This document shows positions 54,053 to 62,868 of a stretch of 64,000 bases of DNA, one piece after another (positions within the stretch are counted from its first letter, which is position 1; every line of letters begins with the position of its first letter). This stretch comes from Nocardiopsis sp. JB363 (GTDB lineage: Bacteria; Actinomycetota; Actinomycetes; Streptosporangiales; Streptosporangiaceae). The notes beneath the pieces were generated by a model. That model ran no database searches. It was given only the letters and a program-made list of their open reading frames with translations, and was not told the origin of the DNA. The DNA lies in contig NZ_FRFF01000198.1 of the NCBI RefSeq assembly GCF_900143625.1, forward strand, positions 1 through 64,000, given 5' to 3'. A program made the translations under genes and the position numbers.

Positions 54053-54892
54053 GTGGTTACCAAGGGAGCCGGCCGTTACGGCCGCGACGTTCTGGCCGGA
54101 GACTGGCGACGCGCGAAGAAGGGCACGGTGCCCGAGATCCCACTCGACCGTGACCTGGTGGTCGAGGACGCCGACGAGACGTTCTGTGGGGCGGTGGTGG
54201 CCTGGGACAAGGCCACGGTGACATTGGAGGACGGCGCCGGCGGACGGCGGGTGTTCGAGTTGGGCCCCGCCGCGTTCCTGGTGGACGGGAAACCGGTGAC
54301 GCTGGTGCGCCCCGCCGCCGGGCCGAAGGGTCCGCTGCGCAGCGCCTCGGGTTCGATCGCGGTGACTGACGCGCGGGCGCGTACCGCGCGAGAGAGCCGT
54401 ATCTACGTCGAGGGCGCGCACGACGCCGAGCTCGTGGAGAAGGTGTGGGGTCACGACCTGCGGGTGGAGGGCGTGGCCGTGGAGTTCTTGGAGGGCGTGG
54501 ACGACCTGCCCGCGGTGGTGGAGGAGTTCGCTCCCGGGCCGGGGCGCCGGTTGGGCGTCCTCGTGGACCACTTGGTGCCGGGGTCCAAGGAGAGTCGTAT
54601 CGCCGAGCGGGTGCACGGCGAGGACGTGCTCGTGGTCGGGCACCCGTACGTGGACGTGTGGCAGGCGGTCCGACCGAGCGCGGTCGGGATCCGGTCCTGG
54701 CCGGAGGTACCGCGCGGACGCCCCTGGAAGGAAGGGGTCGTGGACGCTCTGGGCTGGCGGATGGAGACGGGGGAGGCCTGGCGCCGCATCCTGGGTTCGA
54801 TCCGCGGCTACGGCGACCTCGAACCGTCGTTGCTGGGACGTGTCGAGGAGCTCATCGACTTCGTCACGGGCCCCCACCCCCTGGAAGACTAG
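54053..54892 (+). CDS. DUF3097 family protein
   Basis: A 279-aa cytosolic protein of the actinobacterial DUF3097 family. Recognisable stretches are [19 protein letters not shown] at the start, [32 protein letters not shown] (about 103-135), [36 protein letters not shown] and [15 protein letters not shown]. The [15 protein letters not shown] pattern resembles a TOPRIM-like nucleotidyl core, but its activity is not established. It is divergent from hrcA; this neighbourhood with hrcA-dnaJ and hemW recurs in actinobacteria. Confidence 0.85.
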   Translation: MVTKGAGRYGRDVLAGDWRRAKKGTVPEIPLDRDLVVEDADETFCGAVVAWDKATVTLEDGAGGRRVFELGPAAFLVDGKPVTLVRPAAGPKGPLRSASGSIAVTDARARTARESRIYVEGAHDAELVEKVWGHDLRVEGVAVEFLEGVDDLPAVVEEFAPGPGRRLGVLVDHLVPGSKESRIAERVHGEDVLVVGHPYVDVWQAVRPSAVGIRSWPEVPRGRPWKEGVVDALGWRMETGEAWRRILGSIRGYGDLEPSLLGRVEELIDFVTGPHPLED

Positions 54893-54965
54893 GCTTGCGG
54901 GACCACCGGCCCCACCATTCGGGCACGTCCGATCAGCATCCCCGACAGCGGATCCAAGGAAGACC

Positions 54966-55682
54966 ATGAGCGAGACCCCGTCGAACCCCCCGTCCCCGGA
55001 CGAGCAGCAGGGGCGGCAACGGCCTCCGCTGCCGCCACAGGCACCCCAGCAGCAGGTGCAGGGCGGGCCGGGGTACGGACAATATCCGCAGCAGCAGCCT
55101 CAGCGGTACGCGCCGCAGCCGGGGCCGCCCCCGGCCCAGCCCTATGGGCAGCAGGGACAGCCGGGCTTCGCCCCGCCTCCCCCACAGCCCGGTTACGGGC
55201 AGCAGTACGCGCAGCAGGCACCGCAGCAGTCGCCTCAACAGGGATTCCCGCAGCAGCAACCCCGGCCGGTTCCCGGACAGCAGCCCTATGGTCAGCCGGG
55301 GTACACGCAGCAGCCCCAGCCGTCGGGCGGCGGCAATGACATCCTGGTCGCGATGTTGGCGCACCTGACCGGCTTCATGTTCGCCTTCCTCGGTTGGATC
55401 CCGCCGTTGGCCATCTACTTCGCCAAGCGCAACACGTCGCCGTTCGTGCGCCACCACGCCGCGGAGGCCGCGAACTTCCAGATCACGATGCTGATCCCTT
55501 ACGTGTTCGCGGGGGTTCTGTACGTTGGACTGGGTATCTTCTTCGGGAACCTGGCGTGGATCGGTTCCCTGTTCATCGCTCTCGTATGGATCCTTTCCAT
55601 CGTCTTCGGCGTCCTAGGAGCTTCAGGCGCGAACAAGGGCGCGTGGTACCGCTACCCGTTCAGCATCCGACTGCTCAAGTAG
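54966..55682 (+). CDS. DUF4870 membrane protein with Pro/Gln-rich N-terminus (copy 1)
   Basis: A 238-aa protein. Residues 1-118 are low-complexity Pro/Gln/Gly/Tyr (repeats such as [11 protein letters not shown]). The DUF4870 core follows with three hydrophobic segments: [43 protein letters not shown] and [20 protein letters not shown]. The conserved loops are [21 protein letters not shown] and [10 protein letters not shown]. Function unknown. It is 33 bases upstream of a paralogue and ends in the same YRYPF motif. Confidence 0.85.
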   Translation: MSETPSNPPSPDEQQGRQRPPLPPQAPQQQVQGGPGYGQYPQQQPQRYAPQPGPPPAQPYGQQGQPGFAPPPPQPGYGQQYAQQAPQQSPQQGFPQQQPRPVPGQQPYGQPGYTQQPQPSGGGNDILVAMLAHLTGFMFAFLGWIPPLAIYFAKRNTSPFVRHHAAEAANFQITMLIPYVFAGVLYVGLGIFFGNLAWIGSLFIALVWILSIVFGVLGASGANKGAWYRYPFSIRLLK

Positions 55683-55715
55683 AACCAGCTCTCGCATCGA
55701 CAAGGAAACCGAGCC

Positions 55716-56315
55716 ATGTCCTATCCCAACGGCCCGTCCCCGGAGGATCCGTACTCCCAGCAGGGCGGTCAGCCCTCCGGGGGCTATCCCGCACCCGATC
55801 AGTCCGGTGGCTACCCGCCGCCCCCGCAAGGTCAGCCCGGTTACGGCCAGGGCGGTCCCCCGCCCGGTTACGAGCAGGGTGGCTACCCGCCGCCCCCGCC
55901 CGGCTACGACCAGGGTGGTTACGCGCAGCAGGGCCAGTACGGCGGCTACGCACCGCACCCCGGCATGCAGGGGTCCTCGGCGACCACCGGTCAGCCCAAC
56001 CAGGACGAGCGCACCATGGGTCTGCTCAGTCACCTGAGCGGCATCCTGCTCGGGTTCCTCGGCCCGCTGATCTTCTTCCTGATCAAGAAGGACGAGTCCC
56101 CGTTCGTTCGCGACCAGGCCGCCCAGGCACTGAACTTCCAGTTCATCCTGTTGATCGGCTACTTGATCTCGGCGGTGCTGTACGTCATCTTCATCGGGGC
56201 CATCCTGCAACTGGTCGTGTGGGTGTGCGCGGTCGTCTTCGGCATCCTGGGCGGTGTCGCGGCCAACAAGGGCGAGTGGTACCGCTACCCGTTCAACGTC
56301 AGCTGGGTGAAGTAG
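55716..56315 (+). CDS. DUF4870 membrane protein with Gly/Pro/Tyr-rich N-terminus (copy 2)
   Basis: A 199-aa paralogue of the preceding gene. The N-terminal ~85 residues carry Gly-Gly-Tyr-Pro-Pro repeats. The DUF4870 core has GLLSHLSGILLGFLGPLIFFL, the loop KKDESPFVRDQAAQALNFQ, ILLIGYLISAVLYVIFIG and NKGEWYRYPFNVSWVK. The core is closely similar to copy 1 and the disordered tails have diverged, consistent with a tandem duplication. An AAGGA ribosome site precedes the ATG. A terminator follows, so the two form one transcript. Confidence 0.87.
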   Translation: MSYPNGPSPEDPYSQQGGQPSGGYPAPDQSGGYPPPPQGQPGYGQGGPPPGYEQGGYPPPPPGYDQGGYAQQGQYGGYAPHPGMQGSSATTGQPNQDERTMGLLSHLSGILLGFLGPLIFFLIKKDESPFVRDQAAQALNFQFILLIGYLISAVLYVIFIGAILQLVVWVCAVVFGILGGVAANKGEWYRYPFNVSWVK

Positions 56316-56332
56316 TCCCCGGCGACACCGTG

Positions 56333-56358
56333 AGGGGCTCGGCTTCGGCCGAGCCCCT
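56333..56358. terminator. terminator between DUF4870 copy 2 and hemW
   Basis: A perfect 11-bp stem (56333-56343 with 56348-56358) is capped by a stable C(UUCG)G tetraloop and followed by TCGTCG. It serves both convergent genes. Confidence 0.85.
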
Positions 56359-56369
56359 TCGTCGTGGCC

Positions 56370-57602
56370 TCAGGTGAGGTCGCGCACGACGGCGTCGGCG
56401 AGCAGACGGCCGCGGCGGGTCAGGACGGCGTGCCCGCGGGTGTGGGCGTCGGGTTCCAGCAGCCCCTCCCCCACCAGACGTTCGGCGGCGGCCAGGCCGG
56501 AGGCGTCGAGCAGCTCCAGGGGACACCCCTGTTCCATCCTCAGTTCGAGCAGGACGCGTTCGAAGCGACGTTCGTCGTCGGTGAGGACCTCCCGGGCCTG
56601 GGCGGGGGTCTCCCGGGCGACCAGGCGTGCGGCGTAGGCGGCCGGGTGCTTGACGTTCCACCAGCGAGTGCCGCCGACGTGGCTGTGCGCGCCGGGGCCC
56701 ACGCCCCACCAGTGCCCACCGGTCCAGTAGAGCGTGTTGTGCGCACTGCGCCCTTCGGGGGTGCGGGCCCAGTTGGATACCTCGTAGGGGGTGTATCCGG
56801 CGGCGGCCAAGGCTTCGTCGGCCATGAGATAGCGGTCGGCCATGGTGTCGTCGTCGGGTTCGGTGAGTTCGCCGCGGCGCACACGGGCGGCCAGGCGGGT
56901 GCCCTCCTCCACGATGAGCGAGTAGGCGGAGACGTGGTCGGGTCCCGCGCCGATCGCGGCGTCAAGGGACGCCGCCCAGTCGTCGTCGCTCTCACTCGGG
57001 GTGCCGTAGATCAGGTCGAGGTTGACGTGGTCGAACCCGGCTTCGCGGGCCCAGGTCACACACTGCTCGGGGCGGCCGGGTGTGTGGCCGCGCTCCAGGA
57101 CGCGCAGGACGTGCGGGCGGGCGCTCTGCATACCGAAGGAGACGCGGGTGAAGCCGGCGTCCCGCAGACGGCGCAGGTAGTCGGGGGTGACCGTCTCGGG
57201 GTTGGCCTCGGTGGTGACCTCGGCGTCGGAGGTGAGGCCGAAGCGGTCGTCGATGGCGGCGAGCACGCCGCCCAGGTCCTCGGCGGAGAGCAGGGTGGGG
57301 GTGCCTCCCCCGATGAACACGGTGCTCACCCTTGGACGGTCGCCGGTCAGGATCCTGTCGGCGAGGTCGATCTCGGCGATGGCCTGTTCGGCGTAGGTCT
57401 CGCGGGAGGAGGAGGCGGTGCCGTCCCGGGAGACGAGTTCCTCGGCGGTGTAGGTGTTGAAGTCGCAGTAGCCGCAGCGGGTCACGCAGAAGGGCACATG
57501 GACGTAGAACCCGAGGGGCCGATCGCCGAGTTGGGCGAGGGAGTGCGCGGGAAGGTCCCCGGTGCGGGGCACCGGTTCACCGTCGAGGGCTACGGAAGGC
57601 AT
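56370..57602 (-). CDS. hemW: radical SAM heme chaperone HemW
   Basis: A 410-aa radical-SAM protein of the HemN/HemW family, thought to hand haem to target proteins rather than oxidise coproporphyrinogen. The cluster motif is YVHVPFCVTRCGYCDFNTY (C-x3-C-x2-C, about 33-51). SAM-binding blocks are VFIGGGTPTLLSAEDL and EANPETVTPDYLRRLRDAGF...SFGMQS. The C-terminal HemN domain includes YEVSNWARTP and NTLYWTGGHWWGVGPGAHS. The first cluster Cys context (PFC..RC.YCDF) favours HemW over true HemN. It is divergent from the DoxX-like gene. Confidence 0.93.
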   Translation of the reverse strand: MPSVALDGEPVPRTGDLPAHSLAQLGDRPLGFYVHVPFCVTRCGYCDFNTYTAEELVSRDGTASSSRETYAEQAIAEIDLADRILTGDRPRVSTVFIGGGTPTLLSAEDLGGVLAAIDDRFGLTSDAEVTTEANPETVTPDYLRRLRDAGFTRVSFGMQSARPHVLRVLERGHTPGRPEQCVTWAREAGFDHVNLDLIYGTPSESDDDWAASLDAAIGAGPDHVSAYSLIVEEGTRLAARVRRGELTEPDDDTMADRYLMADEALAAAGYTPYEVSNWARTPEGRSAHNTLYWTGGHWWGVGPGAHSHVGGTRWWNVKHPAAYAARLVARETPAQAREVLTDDERRFERVLLELRMEQGCPLELLDASGLAAAERLVGEGLLEPDAHTRGHAVLTRRGRLLADAVVRDLT

Positions 57603-57859
57603 GTTCCCAGTGTCGCCGACGAGGCGGAGTGAGCGGACACGGTCGCGGCTCGGCTGTGGCGGACGACTCGCTCCTTCGAGAGCTCGGACACATGTTCGCT
57701 GGTCGTGGTCGTGGGCACCGGCGGTGATCTGGGGGTTCTCCAGAACGCCCACGGGGGTGGGACCTACGCCCCTGGGGAGCGTTACCGCAGGTCCTCGAAA
57801 GGAGCTCTCCCAAGGGGTTGTCTTGGAGGTGACACAACAGTTCGGCGAGAGGACACACG

Positions 57860-58405
57860 ATGTCCGACCACACGACCACCCCCCGAACCGCACCGGCGGA
57901 GGAACGCCCCCTGATCGGTTCTCCGACGGCCCGCTACCTCTTCGCCGTCACTCGGATCTCGCTCGGCTGGGTGTTCCTTTGGGCCTTCTTCGACAAGCTG
58001 CTGGGCCTGGGCTTCTCCACCCCCGCCGAAGCCGCCTGGATCAACGGGGGAAGCCCCACCGGAGGGTTCCTGGCCAACGCCGTGAGCGGCCCCTTCGCCG
58101 GAGCGTTCAGCTCGATCGCCGGGACGTTCTGGGCCGACCCGCTGTTCATGGTGGGGCTGTTGGGTATCGGAGCGGCCCTGTTCCTGGGCATCGGTGAGCG
58201 GATCGCCGCCGCCTCCGGCGCGTTGATGATGCTCCTGATGTGGGCGGCGGTGCTGCCCCTGGAGACCAACCCGTTCATGGACGACCACATCGTCTACGCC
58301 CTGGTGCTGGTGGGCCTGGCGTGCGTGCGCTCGGCCGACACGCTCGGACTGGGCCGCTGGTGGGGCGCCACCGCGCCGGTCCGCAGGTTCCCCGCCCTGC
58401 GGTGA
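57860..58405 (+). CDS. DoxX-like integral membrane protein
   Basis: A 181-aa protein with four hydrophobic segments: LFAVTRISLGWVFLWAFFDK, PLFMVGLLGIGAALFLGIG, IAAASGALMMLLMWAAVLP and IVYALVLVGLACVRS. The R-x-x-x-G-W-x-F-x-x-A-x-x-D-K pattern of the first segment is typical of DoxX/DoxD relatives. An excursion between the first two (SPTGGFLANAVSGPF) is probably extracytoplasmic. Activity unknown; the family is linked to redox or quinone metabolism. GAGAGG lies 8 bases upstream of the ATG. It is monocistronic, with two terminators. Confidence 0.8.
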   Translation: MSDHTTTPRTAPAEERPLIGSPTARYLFAVTRISLGWVFLWAFFDKLLGLGFSTPAEAAWINGGSPTGGFLANAVSGPFAGAFSSIAGTFWADPLFMVGLLGIGAALFLGIGERIAAASGALMMLLMWAAVLPLETNPFMDDHIVYALVLVGLACVRSADTLGLGRWWGATAPVRRFPALR

Positions 58406-58413
58406 CCCGACAT

Positions 58414-58480
58414 CCCGTCCCGCGGTGGGTGCGGGACGGGACCCGGGGGGTGCGTGCGCGCGGCACGCACCCCCCTTTTT
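58414..58480 (+). terminator. tandem terminators after the DoxX-like gene
   Basis: The first stem is 58414-58423 with 58431-58440 (10 bp). The second is 58445-58457 with 58463-58475 (13 bp, 5-base loop) followed by TTTTT (58476-58480), a classical intrinsic terminator. Confidence 0.9.
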
Positions 58481-58500
58481 CCTGCCCGTGGGTCAGTGGG

Positions 58501-59574
58501 TCAGCGGCCTTGGGCCGCGCTCTCGTGGTCGCGGACGGGGCGCACGGGGGCGGTGATCCTGGTCTCGCGCACCGAGGGCACCGCGGTGGTGGAACCTCGT
58601 ACGACCAATTCGGGGTCGAAGACGTACTCGGCGTGCGAGACGGGGTGTCCGGCGATCTCGTCGCACAGGGCGCGCACGGCCGCCATCGCCATGGCGTTGA
58701 TCGGCTGACGGACGGTGGTCAGGGGCGGGTCGGTGAAGGCGATGAGCTGGGAGTCGTCGTAGCCGACCACGGAGAAGTCCTGGGGGACGCGCAGACCGCG
58801 CTGGCGGGCGGCGCGGATGGCGCCCAACGCCATGATGTCGGAGCCGCAGACCATGGCGGTGACGCCGCGTTCGATGAGCCGGTTCGCGGCGGCGTGCCCG
58901 CCCTCGACCCCGAACAGGGAGAGTTCGACGAGGTCGTCGCCGTCCAGCCCGTGTTCGGCCAACGCCTGGTGGAAGCCGTCCAGCTTGCGGCGGACCGGAA
59001 CGTAACGCTCGGGCCCGCTGGTGAAACCGATGCGGGTGTGGCCCAAGGCGACCAGGTGGTTGACGGCCAGGTGGCCGGCCTCACGGTCGTCGGCGGAGAT
59101 GAACGCCGCGGGGATGTCGTCGGAATAGCCGTTGACCAGCACGATCGGCAACCGCCGGGCGACCAGCGCGTGGTAGCGCTCGTGGGAGGCGGAGGTGTCG
59201 GCGTGTTTGCCCGAGACGAAGAGGATGCCGGAGACGTTGCGCTCCAGGAGCAGCTCGACGTACTCGTCCTCCGTTATTCCGCCGGGTGTCTGGGTGCACA
59301 ACACCGGGGTGTAGCCGCGCTGGGCGAGGGCGCCCTCGGCCGCTTGGGCGAACATCGGGAACACGGGATTGTCGAGTTCGGGGATCACCATGCCGACCAG
59401 CCCGGCGGAGCGTTGTCGCAGCCGGGCGGGGCGCTCGTACCCGAGCACGTCGAGGGCGGTCAGGACGGCTTTTCGGGTGTCGCCGCCGACGCCGGGCTTG
59501 TCGTTGAGCACCCGCGAGACGGTGGCCTCGCTGACGCCTGCGTGCCGCGCGATGTCGGCAAGTCGTGGACCCAT
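58501..59574 (-). CDS. LacI-family transcriptional regulator (alpha-glucoside/maltose type)
   Basis: A 357-aa regulator. The HTH is RLADIARHAGVSEATVSRVLNDKPGVG at residues 4-30, followed by a hinge helix (RRKAVLTALDVLGYERPARLR region). The sugar-binding domain includes GLVGMVIPELDNPVFPMFAQ, GILFVSGK, RIGFTSGPERYVPVRRKLDGF and SVVGYDDSQLIAFTDPPLTTVRQP. It is divergent from a GH13 glucosidase, with a TTGCGCAA-centred palindrome in the shared 96-base gap. It most likely represses the glucosidase and binding-protein genes until an alpha-glucoside is present. Confidence 0.93.
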   Translation of the reverse strand: MGPRLADIARHAGVSEATVSRVLNDKPGVGGDTRKAVLTALDVLGYERPARLRQRSAGLVGMVIPELDNPVFPMFAQAAEGALAQRGYTPVLCTQTPGGITEDEYVELLLERNVSGILFVSGKHADTSASHERYHALVARRLPIVLVNGYSDDIPAAFISADDREAGHLAVNHLVALGHTRIGFTSGPERYVPVRRKLDGFHQALAEHGLDGDDLVELSLFGVEGGHAAANRLIERGVTAMVCGSDIMALGAIRAARQRGLRVPQDFSVVGYDDSQLIAFTDPPLTTVRQPINAMAMAAVRALCDEIAGHPVSHAEYVFDPELVVRGSTTAVPSVRETRITAPVRPVRDHESAAQGR

Positions 59575-59625
59575 GGGAACGACTCTAGTCGAGATCGGCG
59601 TCACATGACAGAAAGTTGACGGTAA

Positions 59626-59637
59626 TCTTGCGCAAGA
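59626..59637. promoter_or_regulatory. LacI-family operator candidate (glucosidase/LacI gap)
   Basis: TCTTGCGCAAGA is a perfect 12-base palindrome with a central CG, the form recognised by LacI-type regulators of malto- and alpha-glucoside genes. A half-site-like CTTGCAG follows at 59639-59645. TTGACG (59616-59621) just upstream is a possible -35 that the repressor would cover. Confidence 0.7.
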
Positions 59638-59670
59638 ACTTGCAGTCACTTTGAGGGAAGGACCCCGCCG

Positions 59671-61272
59671 ATGCAGCACGAGGCGCACTGGTGGCGCGAG
59701 GCCGCCATCTACCAGATCTATGTGCGCAGCTTCGCCGACTCCAACGGGGACGGAGAGGGTGACCTGGCGGGGATCCGCGAGCGTCTCCCCCACCTGACGG
59801 AGCTGGGCGTCGACGCGATCTGGTTGACCCCGTTCTACGTCTCTCCGCTCGCCGACGGCGGATACGACGTCGCCGACTACCGTGACGTCGACCCCCGTTT
59901 CGGGACCCTCGACGACTTCGACGCTCTCCTCAAGGACGCCCACGAACAGGGCATCCGCCTGATCATCGACGTCGTCCCCAACCACTCCTCCTCGGAGCAC
60001 GTGTGGTTCCGCGAGGCCGTGGCCGCCGAGCCGGGCGCCCCGGCGCGTGCGCGCTACATCTTCCGGGACGGCAAGGGCCCGGACGGGGAGGAGCCGCCGA
60101 ACAACTGGAAGTCGATCTTCGGCGGTCCGGCCTGGACCCGTCTCACGCGTCCCGACGGCACGCCCGAACAGTGGTACCTGCACCTGTTCGACCCGGGCCA
60201 GCCCGACTTCGACTGGACCCACCAGGAGGTGCACGACGAGTTCGACGACGTGCTGCGCTTCTGGATGGACCGAGGGGTGGACGGCTTCCGGATCGACGTC
60301 GCGCACGGCATGGTCAAGGACCCGACGCTGCCCGACATCGACCCCGACGCCAAGGCCGACATGCTCGACGGCAGCACCTCGCTGCCCTACTTCGACCAGG
60401 ACGGTGTGCACGAGATCTACCGTCGTTGGTCGCGGATCGCGGCCTCCTACGAGGGTGACCGCGCCCTGGTGGCGGAGGCCTGGGTGGAGGACTCCGACCG
60501 GATCGCGCGCTACCTGCGCCCGGACGAGCTGCACCAGGCGTTCAACTTCGAGTACCTGACCGCCCCCTGGGACGCGGCGCGTCTGCGCGAGGTGATCGAC
60601 GGTTCGCTCAAGGCCAACGATGCCGTCGGCGCGACCACCACCTGGGTGCTGTCCAACCACGACGTCGTCCGGCACGTGACCCGTTTCGGCGACGGCGAGC
60701 AGGGGCTGCGTCGGGCTCGGGCGGCCACACTGCTCATGCTCGGGCTGCCCGGTTCGGCGTACATCTACCAGGGCGAGGAACTGGGCCTTCCCGAGGTCAC
60801 CGACCTGCCCGAGGACGCCCTTCAGGACCCGAACTGGGAGCGTTCGGGTCGCACCGAACGCGGCCGGGACGGGTGCCGGGTGCCGCTGCCCTGGGAGGGC
60901 GAGACCGCGCCGTTCGGGTTCGGCTCCGAGGGTTCCACCCCGTGGCTGCCCATGCCCGAGCGCTGGGCCGGGCTGTCCCGGGCCTCCCAGAACGGCGTGG
61001 AGGGCTCCACCCTGGAGCTGTACAAGACCGCGCTGCGGCTGCGTCGGGAGCTGGACGCCCTGGGCGACGGCTCCATGAACTGGCTGGACTCGCCCGAGGG
61101 TGTCCTGTACTTCGAGCGCGAGCCCGGTGTCCGGGTGGCCGTGAACATGACCGAGGCACCGGTGGAGCTGGCCGCCTCCGGTGAGGTGCTGGTCGCCAGC
61201 GGCCCGGGCGTCGAGGTGTCCGAGGGCACCCTGACCCTGCCCGCCGAGAGCTCGGCCTGGCTGAGCGCCTGA
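59671..61272 (+). CDS. GH13 alpha-glucosidase / oligo-1,6-glucosidase
   Basis: A 533-aa cytosolic glycoside hydrolase of the oligo-1,6-/alpha-glucosidase type. The GH13 conserved regions are IIDVVPNHSSSEH (region I), GVDGFRIDVAHGMVKDP with the nucleophile Asp (region II), ALVAEAWVED with the acid/base Glu (region III), and VLSNHDVVRHVTRFG with the transition-state Asp (region IV). Opening motifs are WWREAAIYQIYVRSFADSNGDG. No signal peptide is present, so it acts on imported sugars. A GGGAAGGA ribosome site precedes the ATG. Exact bond specificity is not determined. Confidence 0.93.
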   Translation: MQHEAHWWREAAIYQIYVRSFADSNGDGEGDLAGIRERLPHLTELGVDAIWLTPFYVSPLADGGYDVADYRDVDPRFGTLDDFDALLKDAHEQGIRLIIDVVPNHSSSEHVWFREAVAAEPGAPARARYIFRDGKGPDGEEPPNNWKSIFGGPAWTRLTRPDGTPEQWYLHLFDPGQPDFDWTHQEVHDEFDDVLRFWMDRGVDGFRIDVAHGMVKDPTLPDIDPDAKADMLDGSTSLPYFDQDGVHEIYRRWSRIAASYEGDRALVAEAWVEDSDRIARYLRPDELHQAFNFEYLTAPWDAARLREVIDGSLKANDAVGATTTWVLSNHDVVRHVTRFGDGEQGLRRARAATLLMLGLPGSAYIYQGEELGLPEVTDLPEDALQDPNWERSGRTERGRDGCRVPLPWEGETAPFGFGSEGSTPWLPMPERWAGLSRASQNGVEGSTLELYKTALRLRRELDALGDGSMNWLDSPEGVLYFEREPGVRVAVNMTEAPVELAASGEVLVASGPGVEVSEGTLTLPAESSAWLSA

Positions 61273-61279
61273 TCCCCGA

Positions 61280-61312
61280 CGCCGGGCGGCCCTCGTCCCG
61301 GGCCGCCCGGCG
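61280..61312 (+). terminator. hairpin between the GH13 gene and the first binding-protein gene
   Basis: A perfect 12-bp stem (61280-61291 with 61301-61312) has a 9-base loop, 7 bases after the glucosidase stop. It is followed by a C run, then GTTTC. It may partially separate the two genes. Confidence 0.7.
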
Positions 61313-61416
61313 TCCCCCCGTTTCACCCCTGATCTCTCCACCCTTCACATCCCCTGGTGCGGGGCGACCCCCTTCGTGTGTCCACGGTCCCCGCCGGCTC
61401 ATCCTTGGAGTACACC

Positions 61417-62649
61417 TTGAGGAAAATTCCTCTCTCACTGTGCGCAGGCACGCTGGCGTTGACCTTGGTCGCCTGTTCGGGTGCCGAGGAGGTCGACGAG
61501 TACTCGTCGATCCCCCTGACCATCTGGGCCGACGAGGACCGCGCGCAGGCCATGCGAACCTTCGCGGAGGCCTTCTCCCGTGACGTCAACCAGCAGGTCG
61601 AGGTGATCGTGATCGAGCACGACGAGCTGCGCGCCAGCTTCCTGAGCTCGCACGCCACCGGTCTCGGCCCGGACCTGCTCGTGGGTCCCCATGACTGGAC
61701 GGGTGAACTGGCCGCGGCGGAGTCGATCGTGCCGGTGGGGCTGGAGTCCTCCCAGTCCGACCTGTTCTCACCGGGCGCCTTGGACGCGGTCAGCTTCGAC
61801 GGGCAGGTGTACGGGGTTCCTTACGCCACCGAGAACCTGGGGCTGTTCCGCAACACGGACCTGGTGCCGGAGGCGCCGACATCGATCGAGGACATGGCGA
61901 AGATCGGGGAGGATCTCGTGGACTCGGGGTCGGCCGATCAGGCATTGAGTCTGCAGGTCGGCGCGGAGGGTGACGCCTACCACATCCACCCGTTCTTCAC
62001 CTCGGCCGGCGGCTACCTGTTCGGTGAGGACGAGTCGGGGGATCCCGACCCCACCGAACTGGGGGTGGCCACGCCGGAGTCGATCGCCGCCTTCGAGAAG
62101 GTGGCGAAACTGGGTGAGGACGGTTCGGGGCTGCTCGACCGCGGCACCGATGCCGACAACGCCACCGACCTGTTCGCCACGGGCGCGGCCCCGTTCCTGA
62201 TCAGCGGCCCGTGGAGCGTCTCCGCGACGGAGGCGAACGAGATCCCGTTCGAGGTCAGCCCGATCCCCGGGTTCAGCGACGGCGCCGAGGCTCGATCCCT
62301 GATCGGCGTGCAGGCGTTCTTCGTGGCCTCCGGTGCGGCCGACCCGGACTTGGCCCAGGAATTGGCGCAGGCCTTCCTCGCCGACCCCGAACTCTCGGTG
62401 ATCCTGTACGAGTCGGATCCCCGTGTACCCGCTTTGGACGCCGCGATGGAGATGGTGTCCGGCCAGGACCCGCACCTGGAGGCGTTCCAGCAGGCCGGAG
62501 AGGGCGGTGTGCCGATGCCCGCGATCCCGGAGATGGAGGCCGTGTGGAGCCCGTTCTCGCAGGCGACCGCGGACATCATCGGTGGAGCCGACCCGGCAGG
62601 GGCGCTGGCCGAGGCCGAACAGCTGATCCTGGAGAGCTTCGGCCCCTGA
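61417..62649 (+). CDS. sugar ABC transporter substrate-binding lipoprotein (copy 1)
   Basis: A 410-aa family-1 solute-binding lipoprotein. The signal peptide KIPLSLCAGTLALTLVAC ends in lipobox LVAC (Cys about residue 20). The mature part has MalE-like blocks: LTIWADEDRAQAMRTFAEAF, GPDLLVGPHDWTGELAAA, VYGVPYATENLGLFRNTDLV, HPFFTSAGGYLFGEDESG, GAAPFLISGPWSV and a C-terminal PEMEAVWSPFSQATADIIGG. The TTG at 61417 is chosen with GGAG 6 bases upstream. It probably delivers malto-oligosaccharides or alpha-glucosides to a transporter encoded beyond the window. Confidence 0.9.
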   Translation: MRKIPLSLCAGTLALTLVACSGAEEVDEYSSIPLTIWADEDRAQAMRTFAEAFSRDVNQQVEVIVIEHDELRASFLSSHATGLGPDLLVGPHDWTGELAAAESIVPVGLESSQSDLFSPGALDAVSFDGQVYGVPYATENLGLFRNTDLVPEAPTSIEDMAKIGEDLVDSGSADQALSLQVGAEGDAYHIHPFFTSAGGYLFGEDESGDPDPTELGVATPESIAAFEKVAKLGEDGSGLLDRGTDADNATDLFATGAAPFLISGPWSVSATEANEIPFEVSPIPGFSDGAEARSLIGVQAFFVASGAADPDLAQELAQAFLADPELSVILYESDPRVPALDAAMEMVSGQDPHLEAFQQAGEGGVPMPAIPEMEAVWSPFSQATADIIGGADPAGALAEAEQLILESFGP

Positions 62650-62737
62650 TCCGGCCCCTCGGATCGAGCACCGGAACGCGCACCCTGAGTGACCATCACC
62701 CGACCGTTTCCAGGGTGTATCCACATCTTTATCCCCA

Positions 62738-62779
62738 GAGTTTGCAAAGACTTTCATGTCCTGCAAGTTATTGCTAACG
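62738..62779 (+). promoter_or_regulatory. promoter/operator region of the second binding-protein gene
   Basis: The 219-base gap has TTTGCAAA (62741-62748), a perfect palindrome, and CTGCAAG (62761-62767). Both resemble the half-sites at the LacI/glucosidase gap (CTTGC/GCAAG). TAACGT (62774-62779) with CTTTCA 17 bases upstream (62751-62756) is a possible promoter inside the repeat array. Confidence 0.5.
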
Positions 62780-62868
62780 TCACATCAACAGGCATGCCCG
62801 CAACGGACCCGCAACCTCCGGTGAACCGCATGCATGACCTCCGTCAGTCCTCCTGGAAGGAAGACACC

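Noticed and set aside
58501-61341. A continuous 946-codon leftward frame covering the LacI gene and the antisense of the GH13 gene
   Set aside because: Only the last 357 codons have protein motifs (LacI). The rest is antisense to a glucosidase with all catalytic regions intact.
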